From Macrolepiota albuminosa (lineage: Eukaryota > Basidiomycota > Agaricomycetes > Agaricales > Agaricaceae): DNA of 64,000 nt. The stretch lies in contig JAMWFC010000113.1 in the NCBI GenBank assembly GCA_027475525.1, forward strand, positions 2,282,001 to 2,346,000. Reading direction: 5' to 3'. The translations under genes were made by a program, and so were the position numbers. Positions 1-10,244 of the stretch are shown here, piece after piece. Under the pieces are notes generated by a model, which was not told where the DNA came from, made no database searches, and worked only from the letters and a program-made list of their open reading frames with translations. The number at the start of each line of letters is the position of its first letter. Positions within the stretch are counted from its first letter, which is position 1.

Positions 1-190
1 GGCGAAGTATAGGTCGAAAATCGACCTCACAGACATGTACGAACAGGTTTGCATCCGTGAAGAGGATATACCAAAGACGCTGTTTTCATCCCTGATGGGG
101 ACGTTTGTGAGTAACATCATGCAGATTGGTGATTGTAATGCACTGGCGACATTTCAGAGGTTAATGACCTCAATCTTCCGAGATGTAATT

Positions 191-344
191 GGGAAGTTCA
201 TGCACGTCTATTTAGACAATATATTCATATTTTCTGACTCCATTGAGGAGCATGAGCAGCACCTACGGGGAAGTTCATGCACGTCTATTTAGACAATATA
301 TTCATATTTTCTGACTCCATTGAGGAGCATGAGCAGCACCTACG
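191..344. repeat. 77-bp exact tandem duplication (probable assembly artefact)
   Basis: Copies at 191-267 and 268-344 inside the A1 RT. They shift the frame, and counting one copy makes the RT continuous. It is one of more than 20 duplications of exactly 77 bp in this window, listed under findings. Confidence 0.9.
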
Positions 345-1944
345 AGTTGTATTTGAACAGCTACGGAAGGCCAGTCTCTATCTCAAATGGAAGAAGTGCG
401 AGTTGTATGCAACAAGTATAGATTGTCTTGGTCACGTCATTGACGAGAAGGGCATTCATCCGGATATGGATAAGCTCGACCGAATCCGAGAGTGGCGTAC
501 TCCACGCACATATAATGATATCCAACGATTTGTCGGACTGGTGAACTATATTGGCAACTTCTTGCCAGACATCACTGCATACACCGGGCCACTTATGGCC
601 ATGACCCAGAATGGGTCACCGTTTCATTGGAGACCACTGCATCAGCGGTGTTTTGAGATGATTAAGCGCATATGTGTGAAAACGCCAGTCATCCAGCCAA
701 TTGACCCACGCATTGACGAGCCCATCTGGCTCATTTGTGATGCGTCAAAGACTGGGGTTGGGGCCATGTTTGGCCAGGGTAAAACGTGGCAGACTTGCCG
801 ACCAGCAGGATTTATGTCCTGTAAATTCACTGCTGCTCAGCAGAATTATGCTGTGCACGAGTTAGAAACACTCGCAATCCTGGAAGCCCTCCTAAAGTGG
901 GAGGATAAACTGATGGGATATAAGATCCACATTATTACGGATCACAAAGCACTAGAGTTCTTCAAGACTCAGGTGCACCTGTCTCCGCGACAACGTCGCT
1001 GGATTGACTACATGTCGCAGTACCAGTTCGACATCACCTATGTAAAAAGTGAATTGAACAAAGTCGCGGATTGCCTGTCTTGATATTTTGAGAGTGATAC
1101 TCGAGATGATGTCCATGACACGCATAACTATGTCCAGGTGGACAAACGTATTGACCCAGAGGGTGAGGATTTGCCTCTGCATCGATTCCATGAAATCAGG
1201 GAACATAGGGTCGAGCTACGTGCCATGCGAGCGCAGGAAACACGTCGCAGTAAGCGACTGCACGAACAGTGAGAGACTCGCAATATCGAAGCCCAGGTGC
1301 TAGTGGATCATGAGGCCCCTCAGCCAAGTGAAGAGACGAGGCAAGGGGTGCCTATGGGAGGTATTGGTATGACACTCCAGCAAGCGCTGGAGTCACAGGA
1401 CTATACACCTGCACCGGACGACTTAGGCAATGCGCAATTCCGCACACGTATCCAGCAAGGATACAAGGATGATAATCTCTTCTTAGAGATTCTGAACAAT
1501 ATCCAAGCGCATCCACGCTTCAGGGTGGAGCAGCAGCTCATCTACCTTACCAGACCCACGGGGTCCAAAGTCATCTGCATTCCCCGGGAGAGGTTGTTGA
1601 TTACGACTATCCTGGACCAGGCCCATAGAGTAGTAGGCCACTTTGGAACTCAGAAAACGCTGGACTATGTGCGACGCTGGTACTGGTGGCCGCAAATGGC
1701 CAAAGAGACGAGCCAATTTTGCTCGACATGCGAGCTATGTCAATAGTCGAAAGTCTCGACATTGAAGCCACCAGGAAAGCTTCATTTGCTACCTATACCG
1801 GTCAAACCTTGGGATTCGATTGGGATGGACTTTATAGGTCCGTTTTCTGAGTCGAAAGGCTTTAACTACCTGTGGGTAGTGATCTGCAGAATGACCAGTA
1901 TGGTTCACCTCATTCTGGTGAGAACCACCATGACAGCGTCAGAC

Positions 1945-1952
1945 TTGTCGTG
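1945..1952. other. Left target-site duplication of the KDZ element
   Basis: TTGTCGTG at 1945-1952 in the A1 integrase corresponds to GTGTTGTG at 19161-19168 after the right end (6 of 8 positions match). Joining the two sides gives an integrase sequence that lines up with elements X and A3, which supports these as the insertion borders. Confidence 0.6.
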
Positions 1953-2028
1953 CAGGGTAGGGCATCACAACGGTACGTGTCATACGTTGTACGGGAGCCC
2001 GCTTTGTGCCGTACCATACATGTCCAGC

Positions 2029-2128
2029 NNNNNNNNNNNNNNNNNNNNNNNNNNNNNNNNNNNNNNNNNNNNNNNNNNNNNNNNNNNNNNNNNNNNNNNN
2101 NNNNNNNNNNNNNNNNNNNNNNNNNNNN
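2029..2128. other. 100-N assembly gap inside the left TIR
   Basis: One hundred N flanked by two near-identical copies of the TIR tip (about 1953-2028 and 2131-2206) that differ at two bases. The copy left of the gap carries the variants seen in the right TIR. This looks like two contig ends joined without merging their overlap. The true TIR probably has one copy. Confidence 0.85.
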
Positions 2129-2741
2129 ACCAGGGTAGGGCATCACAACGGTACGTGTCATACGTTGTACGGGAGCCTGCTTTGTGCCGTACCATACGTG
2201 TCCAGCGGAGTCCGCTACACTGGAGCGGAGCAGTCCCCACAGTGCCGTAGAATACAGAGCCGCGGACGTGTCACAATGTGCTGTATGACACGGTCCAGTG
2301 GATCGATAAAAGGCGGGCACACACATGCACACGCAGGCCCGGCGGATGCCAGCGGACACTAGCGGCCGCCGGCAGGCATCAGCACACGAGTGAAAACCTC
2401 CTCCATTGGCGGACTTCATGGCATGAATAAACCCTCCTCGAGGTTCCCCATTTCCCTCCCCTCTCCATTCCTCCCCGCAATAACTCGAGGCTGCACGTCT
2501 CCCCTTCCATCCTTTTCCCACCCCCGACGCCAGCGTACGTCCACGAAAGGGCCCTGAAAATCTACGCAGGCCTACGCAAGCCACCAGCGGACATCCATGC
2601 AGACATACGTCGACGGACTCAAACCTACGCGGGCCCTCCCAGGCCTGCGCAGGACACCAGCGGACATCCACAGAGGCCTACGCAGGTCCACGGAGTCTGG
2701 TTGGACCAAGGAAAAAAGTAACTTCGTCTTGCCCGCCGTAT

Positions 2742-2821
2742 GCCTGTGGGGGGGAATCGAACCCCCGGCCTTGGGAAAGCCTCCAGCAACGGAACGCACA
2801 TTTAACCGTTGCACCACAGGT
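2742..2821 (-). tRNA. tRNA-like unit in the left TIR
   Basis: An 80-bp unit on the minus strand whose ends (ACCTGTGG...CCACAGGC) can pair as an acceptor stem. It has an A-box-like TGGTGCAACGG and a perfect T-arm, five G, TTCGATT, five C. The middle is too long for a plain anticodon arm, so it is a tRNA-derived unit or has an intron. An 80-bp inverted copy lies at 18374-18453. Whether it is functional is uncertain. Confidence 0.4.
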
Positions 2822-2984
2822 CCGTTACTAACAGATAGATTCAAAGGTCGGATAACACAATGAACGGACGCCCACCTACGTTTCCGCAGGTTCCTGTATG
2901 GATTTTTTGAGGTGGAAGGGGGGTGGCATACCTCCCAAAAGAGTTTTCGTGGCCTGAAAGGGGCGTTGGCATCAGCAGCCATCA

Positions 2985-3165
2985 GCTGGCCATCAGCTGG
3001 CATCCGTCGGAGTTTGTCAGCAGCCGTCGTGACCCGCTGGCATCCGTCAGCATCCATCGGCATCCGTCGGCATCCGTTGTGCATCCGCCGGATATCCGCT
3101 GGTATCCGTCGGAATCCACGGGAATCCGTCGGCAACCCCCGGCATCGTCCGGCATCAGGGCAGGA
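2985..3165. repeat. Cluster of short GGCATCCGTC-type repeats in the left TIR
   Basis: About fifteen variants of a 9-12 bp motif (GGCATCCGTC, CATCCGCCGG, TATCCGCTGG) follow one another. The reverse-complement cluster (GGATGCCGACGGATGCC) is at about 18045-18225 in the right TIR. Reiterated subterminal motifs are typical transposase-binding sites; that role is inferred. Confidence 0.6.
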
Positions 3166-3220
3166 GAGAAGGAAACGGGGTGCGTGGGTGTCCGCCGCAT
3201 GGGGTGGCGTCTCGGAGAGC

Positions 3221-3690
3221 GTGGGGGGTGGCGGAAGAGGGATGGGGGTGGGGAGAAAGAGGGGAAAGGGGGAAGGGGAGGAGCGTGGGTGTCCGCTGTG
3301 GGGGGTGGCGGAAGAGGGATGGGGGTGGGGAGAAAGAGGGGAAAGGGGGAAGGGGAGGAGCGTGGGTGTCCGCTGGTACCCCAGCGGACGTAGCAGACGT
3401 CGGACGTCAGGTCAGGGGGGAGGGGGAAGGGGAGGAGCGTGGGTGTCCGCTGGTACCCCAGCGGACGTAGCAGACGTCGGACGTCAGGTCAGGGGGGAGG
3501 AGGGAATCGGGGTGCATGTGGTGGACGGGGGTGGCGTGTGAGGTAGTGTGGGGAGTGGAGAGGATGGCACTGGGGAGAAAGAGGGGGAAGGGCGGAAGAG
3601 GGTGTGTGAGTGTCGTGAGGTAGTGTGGGGAGTGGAGAGGATGGCACTGGGGAGAAAGAGGGGGAAGGGCGGAAGAGGGTGTGTGAGTGT
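3221..3690. repeat. G-rich purine tract with three 77-bp duplications
   Basis: Plus strand almost only G and A, with many GGGG runs (GTGGGGAGAAAGAGGGG and similar). The C-rich counterpart is at 17690-17990. Period-77 duplications start at 3221, 3362 and 3538 and are probably assembly errors. The purine asymmetry itself is in both TIRs and could form quadruplex or triplex DNA. Confidence 0.65.
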
Positions 3691-3774
3691 CCGCTGTCCG
3701 CTGGCATGCCAGCGGACGGTAGCGGACGGTAGCTGACGTTGGCATGTGAGCCAGCTGATGTCAGCGGTGCAACC

Positions 3775-3851
3775 AGTCCCAGTGGTTCAGTGGAATATTC
3801 ATTTATTGATATTCAATATTGTGTACAGTGGTGGGTTCTACTCCTACTTCA
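3775..3851 (+). tRNA. tRNA-like unit in the left TIR
   Basis: A-box-like AGTGGTTCAGTGG and B-box-like GGGTTCTACTCC about 50 bp apart. An inverted copy is at about 17507-17585. The acceptor stem is poor, so this is a tRNA-derived repeat rather than a confident tRNA gene. Confidence 0.3.
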
Positions 3852-4234
3852 CCTTAACAGGGACTAATGCTGTGTTTTTATATGGGTGCATTTTTGCTCT
3901 ACATATACATCGCACTGACCTGGAGTATGCGCCTGTGGTAGTGGATCTGACCAAAACTCTAGGAATTACTGAAACGAGAAAGGATGGAGGAGTTGACACA
4001 TGAAATCATTCCAGTTCACATGACAAGTGACGATACACTAGGGCTGACTACCTTTTTTACAAAGACCAGCACAAAGGTAGCCCGCCACAGTGTATTATCA
4101 ACTGGTCATGAGCACTGGAATGACCACATGCGTCAACTCGCCCATCTTATCCCGCTGCAGAAATCTCTGGAGTTTTCAACGAATCAAATTCATGACGCTA
4201 GCGGACGTCAGCGGCCTGCTGCTATTATATAAGG

Positions 4235-4314
4235 TGAACTAGTGGGAGTCGAACCCACTTCTTGTGCACAATATGAAATATCAATTGATGAATATTCCAT
4301 TGTACCACAGGCGC
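4235..4314 (-). tRNA. tRNA-like unit at the inner edge of the left TIR
   Basis: On the minus strand it starts GCGCCTGTGGTACAATGG and has the B box GGTTCGACTCCC. The matching unit on the plus strand at 17110-17189 has the same length and a better 3' end (CTAGTGCA). Same degenerate tRNA-Gly-like family as the array at 4586-5236. Confidence 0.35.
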
Positions 4315-4394
4315 TTGCTACAAGTCAGGACGGTGTTCATGTAGTGCACAAATGGACCTATACAGAATTTGAACGGATAGAGATTTTACTGCAA

Positions 4395-4548
4395 CTGGTG
4401 CATCTGTATTGAATTGACAATATTAGACTGATATTTATTTACACTATAGAAGTATACAGGAAAGAGGAAAACTGGTGCATCTGTATTGAATTGACAATAT
4501 TAGACTGATATTTATTTACACTATAGAAGTATACAGGAAAGAGGAAAA
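4395..4548. repeat. 77-bp exact tandem duplication
   Basis: Copies start at 4395 and 4472 in non-coding DNA beside the tRNA-like array. Same artefact class as the others. Confidence 0.9.
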
Positions 4549-4585
4549 ACCGATATTGATTTACACCATAGCATTTATACATGAA

Positions 4586-5330
4586 GCGTCTGTGGTGTAG
4601 TGGAATATTTCTCATTGGTATTCCTTGTATCTTGCATTAGGTGGGTTCGACTCCCCCTAGTGCATTGAGATCGAACTCAAATATTTTTGACCACACACAG
4701 AAGAATAGACTGATGTTTATTTACATCATAGCAATGTAAAGTAAGCATCGGTGGTCTAGTGGAATATTATCCATTGGTCTTTATTATGTCTTGCAGTAGA
4801 CGGGTTCGATTCCTACTAGTGCATTTTCGTCTCACTGTTTTTAGCTAATTGTTATTTACTACACAGTATGATAAACAAAGTAAGGTTCTAATTTAAACAT
4901 AGTGACATGATATCTATTTAAACTATAGCAGTGTACAGTAAGCATCGATAATCTAGTGGAATATTATCCATTGGTCTTCATTGTGTGTTGCAGTAGGTGG
5001 GTTCGACTCCTGCTTGGTGCAATGAACATTAAAATGTTTGCAATTTTTGACCTGCTTAGCTAATTGTTATTTACTACACAGTATAATAAACAAAGTAAGG
5101 TCCTAATTTAAACAGAGTGACATGATATCTATTTAGACTATAGCAGTATACAGTAAGCATTGATGGTCTAGTGGAATATTATCTATTGGTGTTTATTGTG
5201 TGTTGCAGTAGGTGGGTTCGACTCCTGCTTAGTGCAATAAACATTAGGACCTCTGCAATTTTTGACCTGCTTAGCTAATTGTTATTTACTAAACTGTAAG
5301 ATAAACAAAGTAAGGTTTTGTCAAGCAATA
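4586..5330 (+). repeat. Array of four tRNA-Gly-like units in ~200-bp spaced repeats
   Basis: Units at 4586-4664, 4745-4823, 4942-5021 and 5157-5236 begin GCRTCGRTGGTCTAGTGG-like, close to the conserved 5' half of eukaryotic tRNA-Gly, and end with a B box (GGTTCGACTCC) and GTGCA. In the units at 4942 and 5157 all seven acceptor pairs can form if G-U is allowed, although the bases differ between them. The last three units sit in repeats about 197 and 215 bp long that share the flank AATTGTTATTTACTA. T-runs that could end Pol III transcription follow. The anticodon region is about 8 nt too long for a standard tRNA, so I read them as tRNA-derived repeats carrying Pol III promoters. Confidence 0.6.
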
Positions 5331-5431
5331 AATCAAACTTCTTTTGTAATTTAAACAGGGTCACATGATATCTATTTTCAGAACTTGCTTTGTGTAAAGT
5401 TCTCGTCCGTTTCTTTAATCCTCCATCCGCC

Positions 5432-7487
5432 ATGTCTAACGAAGAACTCCACCAACGGGTCGTTGACGCGGATGTTTGAGTATTATACCTTGCTCTCAGA
5501 GGAGACCTGCGACAACTCAAAGCACAGCAGAAGGACCTGGTAAGATACAAGCACTCCTGCCTAATAGACATGCACTAATAGTCGTCCTGTAGATTGACAT
5601 GTGGTTCAAGGTTAGGGACATCAAGGATGACAAGAAACTCCTCCTTGATGCCAGGAGAAGTTTCATCAACGAAGTTATCCCGCTACTCCAGAGCAAGCTT
5701 TCTGACAAGGATATGACCAGGCGGTTGAAGGACGAAGTTTCATCAACGAAGTTATCCCGCTACTCCAGAGCAAGCTTTCTGACAAGGATATGACCAGGCG
5801 GTTGAAGGACGCTGTGAAGAAATGGACCCAGAGGAGCGGAAGGGGGGAGGAACCAAGTGGGGGCAAAGAACGACCTGATCTGTCGACCGAGGCCGGTCCA
5901 TCAACGGCACCAGCACGAGAAGACCAGATAGGTCATAGGCCGGCAGCAGGAGATTCGTCTGGTCCGTCACCGATTCCGAAGAAGAGAAAACGACCGAGTC
6001 CTCTAGCGGCAGGAGATTTGTCTGGTCCGTCGCCAAATCCCAAGAAGCCAAAACGGGTGACCTATATTGGTCAACCTCCTCCTGGTACCTATCGTCAACA
6101 GAAGGAGCAGGAGGACGAGGATGAGGACGAGGATGAAGAGGAAGAGGAAGAGGAAGAACAAGAGGGCAGAATACTGAAGGGGGAAATTACTGGAGGGATG
6201 CTGTTGGGCAGGTATCTGAGGACAGCACCTCGTTGCGAGGGTCAGCACATCAACCCCCCTTGCCAATATTGCGCAAGTAAGCGGCTACAGTGTGTCAGGA
6301 CAAAGGGCGGCACCGCATGCGATCCCTGCCAGCTCATTCGCAAACAAACATGCAGCCTGACGATTGTCAAGAAAACCGTCAAGCCCAGCAACAAGGGAAA
6401 GGGGAAAAAACCACTGAGAAAGAAGTCAGTGACGATTATTGAGAGTGATGACGGTATGAAACTCTTTTCCTGCTCAAATAGCTAACCAATAGTTAGCAGA
6501 TGAACCAACCAGTCCAATCGCGGGACCATCAAAACCGTCCGTCCATCCATCCCAACCGTCGACCTCCAACCGCCCAGCGGACTCTCTTCTGGTCAAGGGA
6601 AAGGGCAAGGAGTGGGCAATGGAGTCTAGTCACAGTGAGGACATTGTGGCTGGTGTAATGGCAGGGGTGGAGAGCCGTTTGGACAGGATGGAGAATGGGT
6701 TCCAGGAAGCATTGCGGAATGTTGGGGAGCAGGTGCAGGACGGGTTTGTCATGGCTGAGGCGAGCTGGTTACCGCGTATTGAGGACTTCTTCCGTCGCTA
6801 CCAGACTCAGGTCGACACGCTCGGTGGCCGCATAGAAACCCTGCAAACGAATGTTTCTCTTGCGGGTGAGACACTTGAAGACCACGCCGGACGTATCCGT
6901 CAGACGGAAGAGCAGATCTGCAATATTTGGGGTGTGGTTGACACTTTGCAGAATCAACTTCACATCTCTACCCGTCCCTCCAGTCTGTCAGCTCAGGATG
7001 ATGTGGCAGTGCATCCAACAGGACACAGTGGACTTGGACCCATCGTTGAAGAGGAAGAAACCACTCCTGACCCCATTGCTGACCAATCCCCTGCCACTGC
7101 TGACATATCCGTTCCCACTGGTGACACCTCTGCCCTTGCCACTGACCAATCCCATCACGCCGCTGACTTATCCGCTCTCACTGTCGCTCCGTCCCCGCTT
7201 CAACAAACATCCTCAGGGACGACTCCCGCACGAACATCTCCGTCACCCCCTCAACCATCTTCCCTCTATCCCCGCTTCAACAAACATCCTCAGGGACGAC
7301 TCCCGCACGAACATCTCCGTCACCCCCTCAACCATCTTCCATCCCTCTGCCAGTCTCTGCCGAGGACCCTCTCCCTGGCCCAAGGGGACGGGCTTGCAGC
7401 AACTCCCGAAGTAGTCGGCCACCGATGCAACGGACCCAATCATCCAGTCGGCTTACTGAGAGATGGAAGGCAACAGAAGAGAAGTGA
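5432..7487 (+). CDS. KDZ gene A: Zn(2)Cys(6)-type cluster and coiled-coil protein
   Basis: Three exons: 5432-5539, 5593-6453 and 6500-7487, with GT-AG introns of 53 and 46 nt. It holds two period-77 duplications (5657-5810 and 7192-7345). Counting one copy of each gives a continuous frame of about 600 codons, except for a TGA at 5477-5479 in a codon that could have been CGA. Features: a charged helical N-terminus, an acidic Asp/Glu tract (about residues 182-202), a cluster C-x2-C-x6-C-x8-C-x2-C-x6-C (about 234-265) that fits the fungal binuclear zinc spacing, a basic stretch, then a coiled coil (about 338-450) and a Pro/Ser/Thr-rich tail. Likely a nuclear DNA-binding accessory protein of the transposon; that role is inferred. 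Confidence 0.75.
5657..5810. repeat. 77-bp exact tandem duplication in gene A
   Basis: Copies at 5657-5733 and 5734-5810. They put exon 2 of gene A out of frame; with one copy the exon phases agree on both sides. Confidence 0.9.
7192..7345. repeat. 77-bp exact tandem duplication in gene A
   Basis: Copies start at 7192 and 7269. With one copy the reading frame ends at a stop at 7485-7487. Confidence 0.9.
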
Positions 7488-7591
7488 AGATGGACAATCA
7501 CATATTTTTTTTTTCATTATGACACACATTCGTACATTTTTGTAACCCTATAGTTTACAAAATGTAATATAACATTCCCCCCTTCCCCACA

Positions 7592-9893
7592 TCAATGACG
7601 GCGGACTGGTCGAATGACCTTAGTGCGGCTGCTACTCCTTTTTGCTGGTGTAGACATATCAATGTATCGAGCTGCATCCTCCTGTAACATTTGTGCTTGA
7701 GACTTGCGGGGTCGCTTGGAATTTGTTGACAATTGGTTAGGCAATGCCTTGCGCTTCTTTTGGTTTTGTAATGCCGGCCTTCCCTCACCTTCAAATTGGT
7801 CATTGTCCTCATCTTGAAGAATGTTGAGCACCCTTCTTGACACTCTATATCTAGGGGAACCATCACTAGGGCCATTAATTGGAGGGTCTGGATGGCTCCA
7901 TCCTCTTTGTTGTAAGAGGTGGATGGTAGTGGCATCTACCACTGCTGTATCATCAACACATCCGTCATGAACAGATTCGTCGAGAGCGGACTCGTTGTGA
8001 GTGGAAGCTGATACATTTGGTCAGGATTCGTTGTGAACCGTGGATCTGTTGTGGTGCTGAGGCTGGGGAGTGTGCGGTGAGCGCAAGACAGGAGGTTCCT
8101 CCTGTAAGTCAGGCAGTGGTGTGTGTGGTATGCTAGGTGACAGGGGAAGTGTAGGCCCCCGTTGCCACTCCAAGTTGGCTGCAGATCCGGTGACTAAAGC
8201 GGATCCGCCATCAGCGGCTCCATCATTAGCAATGGTCCTACTGTTGCCATCGACTACTGCAGATCCGGTGACTAAAGCGGATCCGCCATCAGCGGCTCCA
8301 TCATTAGCAATGGTCCTACTGTTGCCATCGACTACCGCTAATGGTGTTGGCCTCTGTTTCCGATTTTTCCCTCCATTTTTGCGTGTAGCCTTACGTGCTG
8401 CTGCTGCTGCTGCATTTTTTTCACGATCAGCTCGGGTGCCGTACTCGGCAGCTACTGGCTGCTTGTGACGGTTGAGATAAACCGTCCAGCGGAAGGTATC
8501 ACCGGATCCATACTGTCCTTGACGGTCTCTCCAGAAGTTCAGCAGACGCAATAGCTCAGGCCGACCAAGATTATGAGGATCTTGGAATATCAGACCCTCT
8601 GGAAGATACCTTGAATGTATGAATTGCTGATCATTGGTCCTCACTGCCTTGTAAGGAGCAGATTCATAACAGTAACCAGACGCAATTTCTGATGGGGTGA
8701 TCAGATGATGAGCAAAGGTGGAGAAAACTAGGATTCACTGTAATGAGTATTTAGATAGTCCCGGACAAGCATTTCCAATTCTGCCCGAGTTTGAAATATA
8801 TTTGGTCCTGGATCTGCTGGTAATATTGGGAATCCATCCCTATCCAGATCAAGGATGAGGTCATGGTGTGTAAGGATAGGAGGAGTCAAATCATGGGGTG
8901 ATTGCATGTTGGACGGCATGTCTCTACCAAGAAGAGCAGACATGTAATCCATCATCTTCTTGTTGAGGTCACTAACAAGGTCAGGAAAGGAGTCTTGAAA
9001 GGTAGGTCGGTTAGCATGGGTCAAGTATGACATATTGTCATGACTATAATTGGTGTCAAAATTGTTTAAAGAATGATGGCACCACATACATTCTAATAGT
9101 CATGCCTTCATCTGCATACCAACCAACAACAGTCCAACTCAACATGCCCATCTCTCTAAATCGAAGCACATCTGCATTGTCCACACGCTTCAAACCGTGC
9201 TTTCGGGCCTTCCTGGAGAGACAACGATTAGAAAGCGGAATCAAGCGGACGGATGTACAATGAATAGAGGACGGATGGGGGACGGAAGCAGTACCAACTT
9301 GCGCTGAATTTCTGGCGGATTTCCTTTTTCGCTCCATTCTGCCGCCATCTTCCGTAAACGACTTTCCTCCTGCGGTGTGAGTTGATGCATAACATTTTTG
9401 ACAGCCACATTATATTGTGCAAATGCATCCAATCCCGAGGCGTTGTGATCCTTACCCCTCAACAAGTTCTGGATCTCCTCGTTTATCTCCTTTGCCATTG
9501 TCTGCCGGACAACATCTCGCAGTGAAGTTTTCAGGAGCACCTTTGGATCTTTATGCTGGTAATAAGGGCGCCAGCAATTCTTGATATACTGAACAACCTT
9601 CTATTCAAGCAAATGATGTCTAGTTCTTTGCAATGAGTTGCTGTACCTACTTTGATTCTCTCTGCCCACTCTTCCCCTGTCTTTGGCTCTGTCCCCTTGG
9701 TGGCCCAGTAGTTGAAAATATCCGTTAGGATTTTATCCTTCAAGATAGCAGTCCGAGCTTGAGGAGTAGTTGAGGAGCGGTAGAGTTCCTTGTATGGTTC
9801 AAAGATAGATCTTTCTTCCGCTGTAAATATCGGTTCCACTTGTCTTTTCTTTGGTGAAAATATTGGTTCAGGCGGTTGCAGGAGGGCAGACAT
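7592..9893 (-). CDS. KDZ gene C: unknown protein, five exons, one in-frame TGA
   Basis: Minus-strand exons 9893-9651, 9600-9299, 9212-9090, 9043-8739 and 8688-7592. All introns are GT-AG (50, 86, 46 and 50 nt) and the phases fit, giving about 689 codons. A TGA at 8021-8023 interrupts the last exon, with the same frame open on both sides; it could be a decayed CGA. The N-terminal half is helical and charged. The segment with ARKHGLKRVDNADVLRFRE and a downstream FRWTVYL segment resemble no domain I can name. The C-terminal half has KR-rich stretches that could serve as nuclear signals, and a 26-residue tandem repeat (8180-8336). The 320-bp gap to the divergent transposase gene probably holds a shared promoter. 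Possibly a transposition accessory factor. Confidence 0.7.
8180..8336. repeat. 78-bp in-frame tandem repeat in gene C
   Basis: Two copies of 78 bp starting near 8180 and 8258, coding for a 26-residue repeat (VVDGNSRTIANDGAADGG core). Unlike the 77-bp artefacts the period keeps the frame and the copy edges have diverged, so this is probably real. Confidence 0.7.
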
Positions 9894-10212
9894 GTTTGTA
9901 GACAATATAATTTTCTGCAACCACACAGTTCTCAACCGAAGGATCACATGATAAAATATAGATTTTCCGTTCAGTGTCCGTTGATGACAAACGGATTCCG
10001 TTTGTCTTTGACGGATAGGGTCCGCTGTCCGCTGGTATCCAGCCCGTCCAAATTGGGGCATATTGCCGATATCGATGAGCGGTCTCATTAGATATCCCAT
10101 ACAATGGCTAGGTCCTGGCCATAGATATTTTGATCATGAACCTGAACTCTCTAAAGAAACGCAAGCAGATATCCCATACAATGGCTAGGTCCTGGCCATA
10201 GATATTTTGATC
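9894..10212. promoter_or_regulatory. Divergent intergenic region between gene C and the KDZ transposase
   Basis: About 320 bp between the start codons of two divergent genes, including a 77-bp duplication (10091-10244). It is dense in TCCGTT/AACGGA and CCGCTGG motifs near 9970-10050, like those in the TIRs. A shared promoter and possible transposase autoregulation are inferred from position only. Confidence 0.45.
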
Positions 10213-10244
10213 ATGAACCTGAACTCTCTAAAGAAACGCAAGCA
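10091..10244. repeat. 77-bp exact tandem duplication at the transposase start
   Basis: Copies start at 10091 and 10168; each contains the likely ATG of the transposase (10136 and 10213). Confidence 0.9.

Larger units (their letters stand above)
1..1952 (+). pseudogene. A1 pol, part 1: RT, RNase H, integrase zinc-binding domain and start of core (degenerate)
   Basis: Enters the window inside the RT palm. The catalytic box reads YLDN where element X has YLDD, so one metal-binding Asp is lost. The RNase H part runs from about 700 (CDASKTGVGA) through the HELE and TDHKALEFF segments. The stop at 1081 falls where element X has Arg. The integrase HHCC zinc module lies near 1620-1745 (Hx3H and CxxC, ending CELCQ then a stop at 1744), and the first core Asp is in GMDFIGPF near 1830. 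Reading stops at 1952 at the KDZ insertion and resumes at 19161. A 77-bp tandem duplication (191-344) shifts the frame and is probably an assembly error. Confidence 0.85.
1953..4330 (+). repeat. Left terminal inverted repeat of the KDZ element
   Basis: Reverse complement of 17100-19160 over nearly its whole length, checked at several anchors: the outer 75 bp, the segment reading through GATCGATAAAAGGCGGGCAC, the tRNA-like unit at 2742, the ACGGATGCC cluster, the G-rich tract, the unit near 3775 and the unit near 4235. Some blocks differ (about 3860-4190). It is longer than the right copy partly because of the N gap and several 77-bp duplications. There is no convincing protein-coding gene in it. 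Confidence 0.85.

Noticed and set aside
2985..3690. CRISPR-like or protein-coding repeat region
   Set aside because: Repeats are short, unevenly spaced and variable, in a eukaryotic TIR; long frames there are by-products of G-rich sequence and of the 77-bp duplications.
4586..5236. Genuine nuclear tRNA-Gly genes
   Set aside because: A and B boxes are good, but the anticodon region is about 8 nt too long and some acceptor stems are mispaired. Called tRNA-like repeats.
5477..5479. TGA read as selenocysteine or another amino acid
   Set aside because: The NOL10 gene uses TGA normally only if at all as stop and shows no in-frame TGA; the TGA codons occur in transposons only, and Y/Z show CGA to TGA directly. 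Decay is the simpler view.
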